Assembly: GCA_005406025.1 (NCBI GenBank)
Contig: BGZK01000152.1
Location: forward strand, 62,001 to 126,000
DNA from: Eumeta japonica
Lineage: Eukaryota > Arthropoda > Insecta > Lepidoptera > Psychidae
Length of the DNA: 64,000 nucleotides
Direction of reading: 5' to 3'
The position numbers were made by a program, and so were the translations under genes. Positions 45,216 through 57,649 of the stretch are shown in pieces. A model generated the notes under the pieces. The model was given only the letters and a program-made list of their open reading frames with translations, made no database searches and was not told where the DNA came from. Numbering within the stretch: the first letter of the stretch is position 1; each line of letters starts with the position of its first letter.

Positions 45216-47714
45216 CTCTTAACCACCTGACCCCTATATCAGTTACGTAACCACCTGAGCGCGGTCACAGTGACCGCATGGGATACACGTGAGTTTTCTT
45301 AGGATAGTAAGGTTTTATTATAAGAATAAATTAATAAAACTCTTTGATATTTATTAAATTATTTATTTAAGTGAAAAAAGTAACAATAACAAAACATATG
45401 CTTCTCATAAATGTGAACAGTTAAGTTGCTGGCACATTTTAACTGAAAATACAATCATGCTTACATAATGAGGTCTATCAACATAGAAACAAAATATTAT
45501 ATCAAATTTGGACTTTCTTTAAAGAATCTAATAATATTCTAATGACATAAAAAAATAAAAGTATAAAAAAAATCAAAACTTCGAGAAAATTGCAGAAGGT
45601 AAAGTATTACAATTTTTCACGACAGTTTTTGCACATTTTGTTAGAACATTTCACACAGATTGGTTTTTTACATATAAAGCACAGATGAAATGTTTTTCGC
45701 TTCTTCTTGGGATTACATGTTGAACAAGTTTTACGTGTTTCAAGATAATCAGCTCCAGAAACAGTAGGCAATTCGTCTGCTATTTTCAAGATCTGGCGAA
45801 TAGAAGTTTTGATGTCACGAGGAGTATGCTCGTTATTTTCTCGACGTTTCATGTGTGGCCTAGTCAATTCTTCTGCTAGTTGTTTAATAAATTTAAATCT
45901 ACTTCCAGTTTTCTGTGCCTGGTTTTGTAAGCTCATGACGTAAGTATTGGAAGCTAATATATCTAACAGCCGATAAAAAATGCACAAAGGCCATCTTTGC
46001 GTTCGTCGCGCCGTGGTATAGTTGGAACACCTTTGATCCAGTAAATCAACGCCAATTTTCGTGTTATTGTAGTATAATATTATTTCGGGCTTTTTTGTAT
46101 TATCATCTACGTTTGCTGTATGGTTCATGCTGGAAATTAACACCACAGCACTGTTTTTTTTCGGCACAAAAGATGTCAAAGTAATATTTTTAGTAAAACC
46201 GAAAAGCGAGGTTCCAATTTCTCGTCGCCGATATGGTTTGAATTCTGGCGGAATTTCTTTCTTATTTTTTTTTAAAGTACCCACAAGAGATAACTTTTTA
46301 TCTTTTAAAACATCGACTAATTCAACTGAACAAAACCAATTATCAGCAGTGACGTTTCTATTCGACCCTTCAATTGGGGATATGAGTCGTAAAACTGCTT
46401 GAGTTGGTTTTGAAAATCGAGTTTGTTCTGGGGTCAAATTGATCCCGTCCGAGTCTTTACCTAAATATAAGTATGCATTGAGTAAATAACCATTTCGGGC
46501 ATCTGTAAGGCACATAATTTTTAAGCCATATTTAGCGGGCTTCTTTGGCATGAACATCCTAAAACGACAACGACCTCGGAAAGCTACCAACATCTCATCG
46601 ATACAGGCACAGGTTCCAATGCTGTAAACCTTTTGGCAATTTTGAATAAAAGAGCTGAATAGCTCGGCGATCGGTGCAGAAATATCAGTCTCCCGCCGTT
46701 GCGCTCTTGTTTCAGCATCATCGAAACGAATTGCTTTCATCAAAATCTCGAATCGATTTTTACTTAGAATGCAACGATATATCTCTCTTCCTGAGCCATC
46801 AGAACTATACCATGACGTATAATGCTCCCGGTTTTCTTTAAAAATAGCGTATAGAATAAAAAACCAATAAATGCTTTTAACTCTATGAGATCAACATCAT
46901 GAACACAGCCTTGCTTTTTATATTTTGGTCGTAACTGCCTTATTTTGTCGTTAGTATGTATAACTATGTTTTCGAGCATCTCATCTGTAAATAAAAGGCT
47001 CCAAAGATCAAGAGGTGTTGTAGAATCATTGAGAAAGTGATGATAGGCCGATTGAAGTCCTTGAGCTTGCGATACAATGTTATGCCGCTGAGTTCTAGTA
47101 CGACTAGCAATTGGTACAAAAGACCATCGAAAACGATTTTTTTCCAAAATAGTTTCGATTTCTAGTCTGGAGCTGTGACAAGGGTACTTCGTCTTCTGAA
47201 GAAAATTCCTCAACTGACATCCTACTCACAGAAAAGCGCTGCGTATAAAGACCACCCTCAGGCTGCCCATCGGCACTTTGTTCATCAGAAGACGACACTT
47301 GCAGGCAGTCATCAGATTCACAGTCTTCTAAAATCACAGGAACTTCCAAATCCTCAGGTTCTACATCACTGCAACTCTCATCAAGGGTATCCTCCACATC
47401 CGACAGTTCCTCCTCTAACCATCTCACAATATTTTCGTTGTTTCCATCCATTATTACGCTAAAACAATAAACATGAATGTGATACACAATAATCACATAA
47501 CTACCTGCACGCGGTCACCATGACCGCTTACAAAATATTTTTACTTACCCAAGCCAAACGCGCGCATGTTTATCCCAGCCGAGCGCACACGCGACACTAA
47601 ATCACCAACAGAAAAGGTACACAGACGCACACTAACACGCGATAACGGATTTCGACGAAATTCAAATTCAAAAAGTCGTTGCGGTCACCATGACCGCTGG
47701 CAGGTGGTTAAGGG
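45216..47714 (-). mobile_element. piggyBac-family transposon (PGBD4-like), second lineage
   Basis: TTAA stands on both sides (45212-45215 and 47715-47718), and the ends C(T/C)CTTAACCACCTG are inverted. Just inside, GCGGTCACxxTGACCGC palindromes occur at 45261-45277, 47511-47527 and 47681-47697. The transposase is on the minus strand with two frame breaks. Confidence 0.92.
45607..47451 (-). pseudogene. piggyBac (PGBD4-like) transposase, two frameshifts
   Basis: ATG at 47451 opens MDGNNENIVRWLEEEL, an acidic N-terminus. The frame changes at about 47150-47190, continues as RFRWSFVPIASRTRTQRHNI to ELKAFIGFLFYT, and changes again near 46750 to MKAIRFDDAETRAQR. The C-terminal 378-codon frame has all three catalytic acids: GTCACIDEMLVAFRGR, VTADNWFCSVEL and IGVDLLDQRCSNY. 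It ends in a cysteine-rich domain (CSTCNPKKKRK, CFICKKPICVKCSNKMCKNC). Full length would be about 600 residues. The catalytic half is intact; the N-terminal half is broken. Confidence 0.9.
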
Positions 47715-47932
47715 TTAATAATATCGTAGTTAATTTTATTGATATTTTTTGTTGAGTGGTGTGAGTATTGATCTAACTTGAATTCTTTTGTAATTGTCGG
47801 TGGCAAAGCAATCTCCAAATATTTCATCAATAAGATTGCTATTTGAAATGATATTTTGTGGTAATTCAATTTATTCCATTGCATTTGTTGATAAGTTTGT
47901 ATTGCTTCATTTTAATAAATACAGTATAAACT

Positions 47933-48136
47933 CTATATAACGACACTGAAGGGATTGTGGCATTTTATGGTGTTATAGAGAGTCGTCATTAAATGGAGAG
48001 TAGGAAAATCAGAATTAGGAAAATAAAAAGAAAATACAAAGCATTTGCCAACATCACTTATCTTTTTTCCCGTTTCTATTGCGCATATCAGTAAAACTTT
48101 TTCGTCAATACACAGTGATTTTCTTTTACTAGCCAT
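47933..48136 (-). pseudogene. Tigger/pogo transposase N-terminal HTH fragment
   Basis: From ATG at 48136 the frame reads MASKRKSLCIDEKVLLICAI and ETGKKISDVGK, the first helix-turn-helix of CENP-B/pogo-type transposases (usual pattern KRKxLTLxEKxxILxxxExGxxxxxIAxxF). After about 35 residues it passes into unrelated sequence and the left inverted repeat. The DDE domain is gone. Confidence 0.75.
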
Positions 48137-48155
48137 GTTTACAGTTTGAAAATTA

Positions 48156-48670
<515 letters not shown>

Positions 48671-48674
48671 TTAA

Positions 48675-51647
48675 CCCCTTAACGGACATAACGATCTAGC
48701 CAAGGTATTTTGAATTTGATTTCGATTTTGGGACGTTAATTATGTCTAAAAATAATATATGTATATAAAATATATAATATATGTATATATGTATTGGTGG
48801 TAAAAATATTCCCTCTACCAGTAGCACACTTCAGGCAAATAAGATACGATTAATTTTATTTATAATGTTTTTATTTATTATAGCGAAAATAATAACCATG
48901 AAAGTCAACACTTAGAAATACATCATTGGTATGAAAATCAACACTGAGCAATCAAAATCATCATAGAAATTAGCAAATTTAGGCAGGTAATTAGTGTAAA
49001 TCAAACGACGAGTGACGAGTGCGACCTAACTCCAAGACTAGAGAACAAGTTTAGAGATGTGTTATGCTGGTGCTTGCCTATGAAAATTCAGAAAGCATGG
49101 TGTTATGCATAATGGAACTCCACATTTGCAGCACATTATCTTCGACCGTTTATCCTTTATCTTTGTACTACAATGTCGGCATCTTTGATATGATGGTAGA
49201 TCAACTGGCATGTGCTCCCCAACGTTGGAAAAGCGAATTTCTGGAGCAATCATGTGAACTGACTTCTGATAGTTATCGGAAACTGCAACTTTCTTTCTAA
49301 CTATGTAGTTTACTCCTTCAGATCGACGTTTTCGGGACGAAAACCCTCCGATAAGACCTCTGGCTAAAGCTATGCGAAACTCCAAATTGGAAAGCTTTGT
49401 GGAATTTGAATTTTGCTGTATAGTATAAATGCATTTGTGATGCAAGCGTCCAAAAGAAAGTAAAATATGCGTAACCACCACCTCCTGCTCCTTCGTCCAA
49501 CCGAATATGTACCTTTGATGTGGTCGAAATGATCCACGCCACCCATTCTCTTCGTATACTGCTTTACAACTGCAGGACATCCAACATCAGTCTTCGTACC
49601 ATCTTTTTGAGTCCTAGTTACAGATGTTATATTGACGTTCGGATGGAAAGCATTGGTCAAGAACAGCACCTCCTTTGTATCCTGCCAGATCACAAAAGCA
49701 ACATCACCTTTGACTCTCCATTTATGCTTACCCTTTTTCAGTTTTAATTTTTTCTTGCTCTTTACAATTTTAGGTAGGTCTGCCCTTTGTCTTCGAACAG
49801 TACCGCTAGCGTAAATACAATTATCGAACAGGGATTTCATGATTTCGTATCCGCAAAAAGTTATCGAAAGTTACATGCACAGCTCCCATTCCTGTCAATT
49901 TTTCCGTCAACTTCGTGACTACCTTCGCTCTAAATTGTCTTCAACTCTATCACCATCTTTTCCGGTATATATGTCAAACTCATAAAGATAGCCAGTAGAA
50001 CTGTCGCAACGACACCACACCTTGAATCCCTTTTATAGGCTTTAGGGGCATATATTGTTTTAACGAGGACCTCCCTTTGAAGACTATCATGGATTCGTCT
50101 ATGGACTGTGATGAAGAATTATTCGCATTATTTTGAAAAGTACTGTTGAGAAGCGTCACTAAAGGTCGAATTTTGAATAACTTGTCATAATCTGGACTGG
50201 ATCTGAGAGGTTGCTTTGAATTGTCATTCAAATGTAAACATCGTAATATAAGCTTGAATCTTCTGTATGGCATTGTGGAAGCTATTTCATCAACTCTAAA
50301 AGCTGGATCGGAAGACCAATAAAGTTCCATGGAGGGTAAAATATTGTAGCCCATTATAATAATGATTCCAAAGAAAGCTTTCAATTCTTTGATGTCGATT
50401 TCAGTCCACCCCAATATATTATTTTGACTGGCATATAAGTTGGTTTCCCGAACAATCAATTCAAAAACGTCTTGAGTAAAATTTTTTTCGAAATGACGAA
50501 TAGGTCTGGCATTTGATGGTAACATTCGTGTTGGAGACAAAGGAATACTATCGAAGATGTCAGGTTCTGGCCTATCTGCAGTCCACGAACTCTTCTTCCA
50601 CATGTCTTCGTCTTCGTCAGAAGCATTTTCTTCTAAATCAACTTGGGCCTCTGCTAAGTCGTTTTCGTCTGTAGAATCACTATCTTCACGATCCGGACTT
50701 TTACCACCCTTTCTTACTCTCCTTTTCTGTCGTGTACGCGTGTTTCCCCTCCCGCTACGCGTCCTCTTACCCATCCTATACCACGCCCATTTCTCCTTCC
50801 TGTCCCACGGTCTATTTCCCTCGCTACCTGATGTCCATTACTCAGTTCTTCTTCAGGCAATGGGCTTGGACATTCAACCCTAGCAGAAGGGGCGCTCAAA
50901 AGTATGTCTGCACTTGAAGTGGAAGGCTGAGGTGAAACCCTAATTGCCTCAGTAGACCGTAGACCTGGGTCATCTATTTCCTCTAAAATCCGCTTCAGTT
51001 TCGTGGCATTGTAAGAGGTTTCTTCCTCATCCGATTCGTTGTCATCTTCAGATTGGTTCGGATCAGATGGGAAATCGAACATCTCCAATAACGCTGCCTC
51101 TATTTCATGATCTTTTAGAGCTTTGCTCATTTTTATCGAGCTGTAAAGAATAAAAAAACATTCTAAAGCAAAAAAACACATCAAGAAACCACATGCAAGT
51201 TTATGCAGCCGAAATTGAAACACCCACCAAGAAATTCCAAGCAAAACTTCGATCCACACAATACCGTTATTGGTTACAGGGAATATTATTCCCACCAAGA
51301 AAAATCATCGAAAAAAAAAATACGTGCAAGATAAACCGAAAATAACTATCATCTGTGAGTTACTATAGATATATCAATAAATGCTAGAAGAACTTACCTT
51401 TTGATACCTGTTGATTTTGAAGATTTATACCGATTTACTTCGAAGTTCAAAAAAACACCTGTTGTACATTTTCAAACCAACGTCACGAAAATAATGTACC
51501 TATCTGTCAATCTGTCAAATTACGAAAAAAAATACTTTTTTTTTCTATTTAGTATTGCCAGGTTAGAAAAAAAAATTAAGAGTATAAATCGTTTATCTAT
51601 AGAAAAAAAAGTTGGTGGGAAAAGTATTCCCTCTAACTGGAAAAGGG
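48675..51647 (-). mobile_element. piggyBac-family transposon inserted in a BED zinc finger, third lineage
   Basis: TTAA stands at 48671-48674 and 51648-51651. The ends begin CCCCTTAACGG and, in inverse on the right, CCCTTTTCCAG. Near each end GGTGG(T/G)xAAAxxTATTCCCTCTA is repeated in inverse (about 48792 and 51610). The transposase on the minus strand is broken in several places. Confidence 0.88.
49062..51130 (-). pseudogene. piggyBac transposase of the third lineage, multiple frameshifts
   Basis: ATG at 51130 opens MSKALKDHEIEAALLEMFDF with an acidic N-terminus. The frame changes near 50760 (an RGRGRR-rich stretch) and goes on in 50774-49980 with SARPIRHFEKNFTQ-like sequence, GYNILPSMELYWSSDP, LRCLHLNDNSKQP and SQSIDESMIVFKGRSSLKQY (first Asp). 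49970-49840 holds YEFDIYTGKDGD and a broken VTFDNF (second Asp). 49840-49370 has the GTVRRQRADLP block and RMGGVDHFDHIKGTY (third Asp). 49580-49062 ends with the cysteine-rich CRHCSTKIKD...CCKCGVPLC. At least three frameshifts and stops; inactive. Confidence 0.88.
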
Positions 51648-51651
51648 TTAA

Positions 51652-52270
51652 GCTTTGTAGGTACCAGTGAGCTATTACTCATTAGTTTGCTGCAAATAAC
51701 GCATTGTCCATCCGGGTTCTCAGTCATTTCTACAGGAACACATCCAAAGGATAAGTAGGATTCGTCGTATTTTCTCTTTTTTGAAGAAGTTTTCTCCTGA
51801 GTTGCAACTCTTTTATTGGTGAGTGTATGGTGAGTGTATTTAGTAAACTCTGAAATGAATTAACAAACAATGATAACAACCATAGCAATACGTACAATTG
51901 GCAATAAATAAAATTAGTAAATAACTTGTATCACAATAAATACATACATACATACATACTCTCGAAAAACATTACCCTCCTTCTGGCGCAGTCAGGTAAA
52001 TATATATATAAATAAGAAAATAGTTAACAGGCACCTTTTGGGTGATCTCGTTCCATCGTCGACCTCGTCATCACGTTATTAGAGGCGTGACTGCGGTCAA
52101 GAGTGAACAAATAAATTATAAAAAAAACTTATGCATAACTTTCTTACCGACGAACCAGGAACATTTTCTGAAATATTTTCAGTACACACTGCTGGTGGCT
52201 CTGGATCTAGTGAAGAATCCGAAACACTTTTGCCACTTGTGAGGCGCCCCATTTTGAGCCAACTTTCCAT
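51652..52270 (-). pseudogene. BED-hAT transposase, 5' exons and first half of the BED finger
   Basis: Exon 1 (52270-52148) encodes 41 residues starting MESWLKMG, a common beginning of ZBED5-like proteins. After the intron, 51849 onward reads KRKYDESYLSFGCVPVEM and GQCVICSKLMSNSSLVPTK and stops at the piggyBac TTAA. The zinc-finger C-x2-C is here; the matching H pair is at 48670. The exon 1 and exon 2 phases do not match perfectly, a sign of decay. Confidence 0.75.
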
Positions 52271-52989
52271 TTTGAACTACCTACAATAAAAATGACAAGT
52301 GAATAAATCGCTCGTATTTTATTTCGAAAATGTGTCTACAACAAAACATTGTGACTTACCAGTAAATATCGAAAATTCCAAATCAATAGGTACCCAACAG
52401 ATATTTTTTTACTGCAGCTATTCACTAACAGTTAGTGACTAACTAACTAATTCAATTATTGAAATACGTGCGCTCTTATCGCGGTCTCATACAGGTCGGT
52501 GCGCGCGAACAACCTTGCTCACCGCACGTGTTAAAATATTTTTTACGGAACCCTTGTGGCCCTTCCACGGAACCCCAGGGTTCCGCGGACCACCTTTCAG
52601 GAACCGCTGTGATCATGTTAGATAATCCATGACTTACTTATTATTCATGGTCAACAACAGTCTACACATGCAAGCAATTCCAATTTGTAAACAAAAGAAT
52701 GAATTTCTTTGAAACATTGGTATGCATGATGCCGAAAATCAAGTTTATTACAGGCTAGGATAATAAAGCGACAAAAGAATGTACACAGCTGCGCAGTTTT
52801 TACTAATTTTGGCAACTTAAAAGGCACCTTTTATTACTTAATCCTTGTTGTTATTGAGAGTAGCTGTAATGCTATTTATAACGTATCATTGTATGGAAGG
52901 CAAGGTAAACCAGCTAAAGCCAAGTGATTTCGATGCTTTAGGGAGTATGTCGTTAAATTGAGTGACGTTACATGGAGTTTACACTGTAT

Positions 52990-53930
52990 TCAGTAAAATC
53001 TCTGAGTCAACTCATATTTTTTTCAAGGTTAAAAAAATCTAAAATGTATTTATAGGGAACACCTTTTGACCCGGTGGGAGTATGGTGAAAAAATATTGCA
53101 TCGAATATGTGGCAGGGTATGATATGCCCGAAAATAAAACTACTCCCGTAGATTATTATTATTATCTACATGAAGTCAAATTGTTATTTTATTTATTATT
53201 CAGTAATCCTCCAAGATGATTATAAATTGAAAAATCATTTTATTAATTTATTTATAACCGTTTATTACTAAAATTAAGGCACTATTTTTTGGTTGCATAA
53301 ATCAAAACGCTCACTTAAAGGAAGCATCTAACCTAATTAAACTGAAACGAAAAAAAAACTATGAAAATATAAACAATATGAGATCATAAAAGGAAAAACA
53401 TAAGAAAATAAAAGTTATGTCAAACAAATCGTAATTTAATCACTTTACTGCTAAATGAAATTCAGTTTCATGATTTTATTGTGTTGTAATGAGATCTTTA
53501 CTAAATTTAAAGTATTAAAATTTTTATTGCTTTACTGATGTGAATAAGGTACGAAAGGTACGAAATGTTTTTTGTGAGACAATTGTTATTAAATAATTAT
53601 TTATATGTTTATGTGTGTATAATGTATATATAAGTATTTTTGAATAAATTAATGTATATAAATATTGTGAAAATAAAAAAATTAAAAACCTTTTATTTGA
53701 AAACATAATAAAATAAAAAATGTGCAATTTATATGAAAGAGGTTTTATTTATTTTAATAATCTAAATTAGAGAATTATAATAACTTAAATAAAAAGAAGG
53801 AATCAGTCTCTTGGTAAGAAGTTCTAATAAATCTTTTTTCTTATTAGTACTGAGTTGCTGTTTTTGTGAATTGCCTTTTTTAAAGTTAATTAATGACACT
53901 AGATAAATTTTTTTTTCTTATTGTTTTGAT
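52990..53930. other. AT-rich DNA with a possible repeat fragment
   Basis: A segment around 53055-53160 contains GGTGGGAGTATGG, ATGTGGCAGGGTATGATATG and the inverse-looking ACTACTCCCG. A related wording (GCATGTGGCCGCGTATGACAT) occurs near 59992, so it is probably a dispersed repeat. An ATT microsatellite lies at about 53153-53167. The 67-codon minus frame at 53524-53727 is low-complexity. Confidence 0.4.
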
Positions 53931-53934
53931 CTGA

Positions 53935-54760
53935 CTCTCTAAATTTCTTGCGTTTATTTGTTAAATTATTGACCTCTTTTTCCTTTTCATATCTTACATC
54001 TATCTCCCTGAATATAGTCTCCTTATAAGATATTTCATAAAAAAAAGAAAACGGTGTTTTTGGCCACTTTCAGAATTTAATGCTATTCCATTTTACATTT
54101 TCTCGCATTTTTATCTAAACTAAAATTGTTTCCCCATTCTTCTTGAAGAGCCTCAATATCAATGAAAGAAATAAAAGTTTATTTGTGGACATTAATTGCT
54201 GGTTTCTTCTTGCTTGCGTTTTCAATCAAGGTTGGGCCTGTAAATTGCGCCGGATTTCATAATTTTTGTTGGATTTCTTTATTAAACTTTGTACCTTATC
54301 CGCCTCATTCGAAGTATGCCCTTTTATGAGGAATTTCTGTGTTATACTAGTTATATTGAGGGAATTTACAATACATGTACAAAGTTGTAATGAACTTGTT
54401 TTTGTTTTGTCCACCGCAATTTTTTGAATAAAAAATAACATGTTTTTTCTCAGTGTCTTTATTATTACAAAATACTTTTTTAAGATGTTCCCAAACACAG
54501 GAACCCAGTTCATTAGAACTGCGCTTAACTTCTGCTTTGGTCCAAAAATAATAATGTACATCGTTGTATGCAGCTTTGGATCATAAATTACGACTTTATT
54601 GTTTTTGAATATATTTTTACAATCAGCTTCTTTTTCTTGTCTACTCAACTTTTTTTCAACTAAATGATCATCATACTTCTTTCTTTTGTCATTATTGATA
54701 TTATTATGTGATATGCATTAGTCACATTGGTCTTTTTTTGTTTGGAAAAAGCTCAAATTG
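53935..54760 (-). pseudogene. Decayed catalytic half of the uncharacterised YSDNCxGQ element protein
   Basis: The minus strand first reads YDDHLVEKKLSRQEKEADCK with NNKVVIYDPK. Then, frame-shifted near 54430-54395, it gives FYSKNCGGQNKNKFI (family word YSDNCxGQxKN) and after that SLNITSITQKFLIKGHTSNE and ADKVQSLI. A final stretch at about 54170-53990 has GNNFSLDKNARKCKMEW and FYEISYKETIFREIDV. I recall this order (SREEKxxDK, YSDNCGGQ, FLxxGHTxNExD) as the C-terminal region of the same protein family whose N-terminus is in the TTAT element at 40-41 kb. The D...D/E spacing resembles an RNase-H-type transposase, which is inference. Stops and frameshifts make it inactive. Confidence 0.6.
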
Positions 54761-54939
54761 AAATCTGAAGTAAAAGTTTTATAATATGCAATGTAATTTC
54801 CTGTTTCCCTCATAATCCTCTATAACTCAATAACATGGATTATTTATTATTTGTTTACGGGTAATTAAAGCAAAATAAAAATATAAGTGTTTCAAAGTTT
54901 TTCATTTATTCAATTATTTTCCAAAAAAAAAAATAGAAA

Positions 54940-55063
54940 AACCGGAGCGTTGTCTGGCCCCCTGAGACATAAGCTTAAAAACTATATATAAGTCTTATAT
55001 ATAGTTTTTACGGTTTTAAAATGTTTTTTTACGGAACCCCAGGGTTTCGGGAACCGCTCTCGT
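54940..55063. mobile_element. Terminal fragment of a hAT related to the one at 52.6 kb
   Basis: TTTTTTTACGGAACCCCAGG and GGGAACCGCTC near 55020-55060 parallel TTTTTTACGGAACC...AACCCCAGGGTTCCGCGG and GGAACCGCTG at 52540-52609. The fragment has no coding part. It contains a perfect palindrome and is followed at once by another palindrome and the next piggyBac gene. Confidence 0.55.
54977..55009. repeat. Perfect 33-base palindrome, 16-base arms
   Basis: AAAAACTATATATAAG and its inverse flank a single central T. It has the same arm length and one-base centre as the palindrome at 48164-48196, and both sit in or next to broken hAT ends. Confidence 0.85.
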
Positions 55064-55064
55064 T

Positions 55065-55091
55065 ACTTCCTCTTATATTATAAGAGGAAGT
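55065..55091. repeat. Perfect 27-base palindrome at a piggyBac/hAT junction
   Basis: ACTTCCTCTTAT and its inverse flank ATT. The stop codon of the piggyBac frame (55078-55080) lies inside it, so the junction created the present C-terminus. Confidence 0.8.
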
Positions 55092-56912
55092 TACGAGAGG
55101 TGGAAGTTCCTGAAGCAGTTTTTGGTTTTAGTATATCATAGAGCAACTCCGCATTTTTCGCATGTATTGTGAGTACATCTAGTACACTTTGGGAACTTGC
55201 ACCTAATTTTTTTATCAGACCATTGGGGCCAGTGCCCAATCTGATTTTGCCGTACTGCCATAGGTGGTGCATGCTGTGCAGGTCCTTTATGTTTTTTTGA
55301 TTGTATCTCGTTTTCCAGCGAACGGCGACTAGACACACTAGGCTTTATTCCCAATTTACAAAAAGTTACTGCAACATCTAGACGAAAATCTGCTGAAGAT
55401 AAACGACGTGAGAGGCCTTTATCTTTACAGACTTTTTTATAAAGCAATCATGCGTTTGCCATTGTGAGATCCAAGTAGTGATAGAATAGATGTATTTGCC
55501 ATTGTTTGCTACGCAACTGTATCTTGTATATCCCCATGATGCTGTCGATCAGGTCAACACCACCCATGTGGCGATTATACTCTCCAACAACATTCGGCTG
55601 TTTTATGTTCATGTACCTGGAATTCTGTTTGTCCCATCTGCGAACATCAGTTTCAGGCTGTGTTCCAGCAAAAGTAGAGACTAAAGTGACAATTTTATTG
55701 TCTTTACATACCACATTAGATATGTCGGTGTCGTTGACGTCAGCTACAAATTCTTCTGAATAACCTCTGGGTTTTTTCAATATCACTTTTTCTGGTAGCA
55801 AATTACAGTCTGGTATTCTGTTTCTTCTAATTGTACCAAGACTGTAAATGCCTTCTTTGACCAAATATTCCAACAGACGAAGAGAGGTAAAATAATTGTC
55901 AAAATACAATTGGTAATTTTGATGCCTTGGGATCATGCGCGATAACTTCATGACGTTGGATGCTGCACCAAAATCTGGCTCTTCTGGAAGCGTAATGTTT
56001 TTCTTCCCAGTTTCATATTCTGTTTCATAGGCGTAACCAGAAACGCCACTCAAGGCGTAGATTTTGTAACCCTATTTGTGTGGCTTTTGCGGGTTGTATC
56101 GTTTCAACATATTCCGTGCTTTAGTGGAACACATTTGCTTATCAACACAAAGGTGTTGTTCCAAAGGGACCTTCTTGTAAGCTGCATTGAGAGACTCAAC
56201 CACTGGTCTTATTTTGAAAATTCTGTTATGTTCAGGATTGATCTTGGGAGATTTTTACTATTGTCGTTGAAGTGCAAAGTTTGGCGCATTTTCTCAAACT
56301 TATTCAATGACATAGTATCCTGTATTATTGTGGTGCCAAGTATAGGACTCCAGTGGTTCGTGACTCGAGATAATCGAATAAGAGACATTAGACATACGAT
56401 ACCCATAAATTGCCTGATATCCATTTCTGTCACACGAAAAGCGCTACTAGGATCATTCTGAACTTGATGAAGATTGGTCTCCTCTGAAAGCATCTTTGAT
56501 AACTTCTTGTGGGAAGAGGTAAAAGAAAAACTGAATAGGGATTTCTAGCTCTAGAAGTTCAGTGCCCAAGGTCTTGTTACCCTTGAACCTAAACTGCTCG
56601 GTATTCAACTGTAGGCTCTTCTTCTTCCAGTGTAAAGTCAATTTGATAGGTTTCCTTGTAGTTTGTTCTGATTGATTGCTTTGAGCTGAGGAAGTTTGAA
56701 GAACTGCAACGTCTGATGCAGTTTCAGTGCTTCGATGGAACTGAGCTTTCATGGTTATTTTCTAAGGTTTCTATAATAGAATCCACGTCAATATCTAAGG
56801 TGGAAGTATGGTCTTCAAAAGTTTCTAATTCAGGTGAAAAATCTGGGTCTGTTAGGCTGTCATCATCAAAATCGAAACCGTCCTCACTGTCATCACCATT
56901 CTGCAGTATCAT
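55078..56912 (-). pseudogene. piggyBac (PGBD3-like) transposase, fourth lineage
   Basis: ATG at 56912 opens MILQNGDDSEDGFDFDDDSL, an acidic N-terminus. Frame changes occur near 56740, 56480 and 56210. The readable parts are LELEIPIQFFFYLFPQEVI, DIRQFMGIVCLMSLIRLSRV, LCVDKQMCSTKARNM (first Asp region, normally VDEQM), GYAYETEYETGKKN, LYFDNYFTSLRLLEYL (second Asp), LGTIRRNRI and RHMGGVDLIDSIMGIY (third Asp). Two in-frame stops follow PQKPHK and MANA. The C-terminal CKFPKCTRCTHNTCEKCG domain is shortened at the 55065-55091 palindrome. The element's TTAA ends were not found on either side. Confidence 0.85.
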
Positions 56913-56999
56913 GCTAATATCCTCCTCTAAAAAGGACTCGAAGAGGACGCTTACGAGCCGCCCTGGAACATGATATAACACCCATCCATACACACACAA

Positions 57000-57640
57000 A
57001 CTAATACAAAATAATACCCCTATCTGTCAATGTAGCGTACGGGCAAAATAATTAAAATAAATGTTACTGATAACGTCAAATACCAAATATTAAAACACTT
57101 ACTGTCCATGTTATTGAAAATAAACTTACTTACTTACTCCAACTAAGGGGGGTACATATTTACAAAGACAACTTTACACAAATACCACTTTACTCCAATC
57201 GTACGAGTGTACTCAATGATATTAATCTAAAACAGCTTTACTCGACTTATCAACTACCCGTTCTTTTGCACCAGTGATGAAGTAGAGCTGTTTGAATGAA
57301 CAATCTGAAAATGCAACCACCTTCAAAAAGACTCTTTCGACAATGAGTCTGCCGGCTATACGAGACGGCAGGCATGCGCAGATCGCGCACTAGCTCTGTC
57401 CCTTTCACTCCCTCATAGAGGATCTATGAAAAAAATATATTAATCCTGGCGGCCCTAACAAGGATAATGGGAAATTGTTAACGAATTATTGCATTGTCAT
57501 TGGCACTTAATACGTATGCAAAGTTTCGAATTAATTAGACTTCTGGAGATAGCTAAAAATCGCGTTCCAAGATTCCATTACATAGTTACATACATTAATA
57601 CAAACATACAGCCCAAGCTTATAAAAGCGTGTTGAAAATG
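57000..57640. repeat. Upstream flank of the fourth piggyBac and a dispersed-repeat tail
   Basis: 57000-57420 presumably contains the 5' end of the fourth piggyBac but no TTAA-linked terminus matched. The part from about 57440 to 57635, with TACGTATGCAAAGTTTCGAA and AAGCTTATAAAAGCGTGTTG, looks like the 3' tail of a lepidopteran non-LTR element (recalled consensus). It may have replaced the left end of the fifth piggyBac. Confidence 0.35.
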
Positions 57641-57649
57641 GCTATAAAA

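Noticed and set aside
53524..53727. 67-codon minus-strand ORF rich in Phe, Ile and Tyr
   Set aside because: It is pure AT-rich low complexity, not a membrane protein gene.
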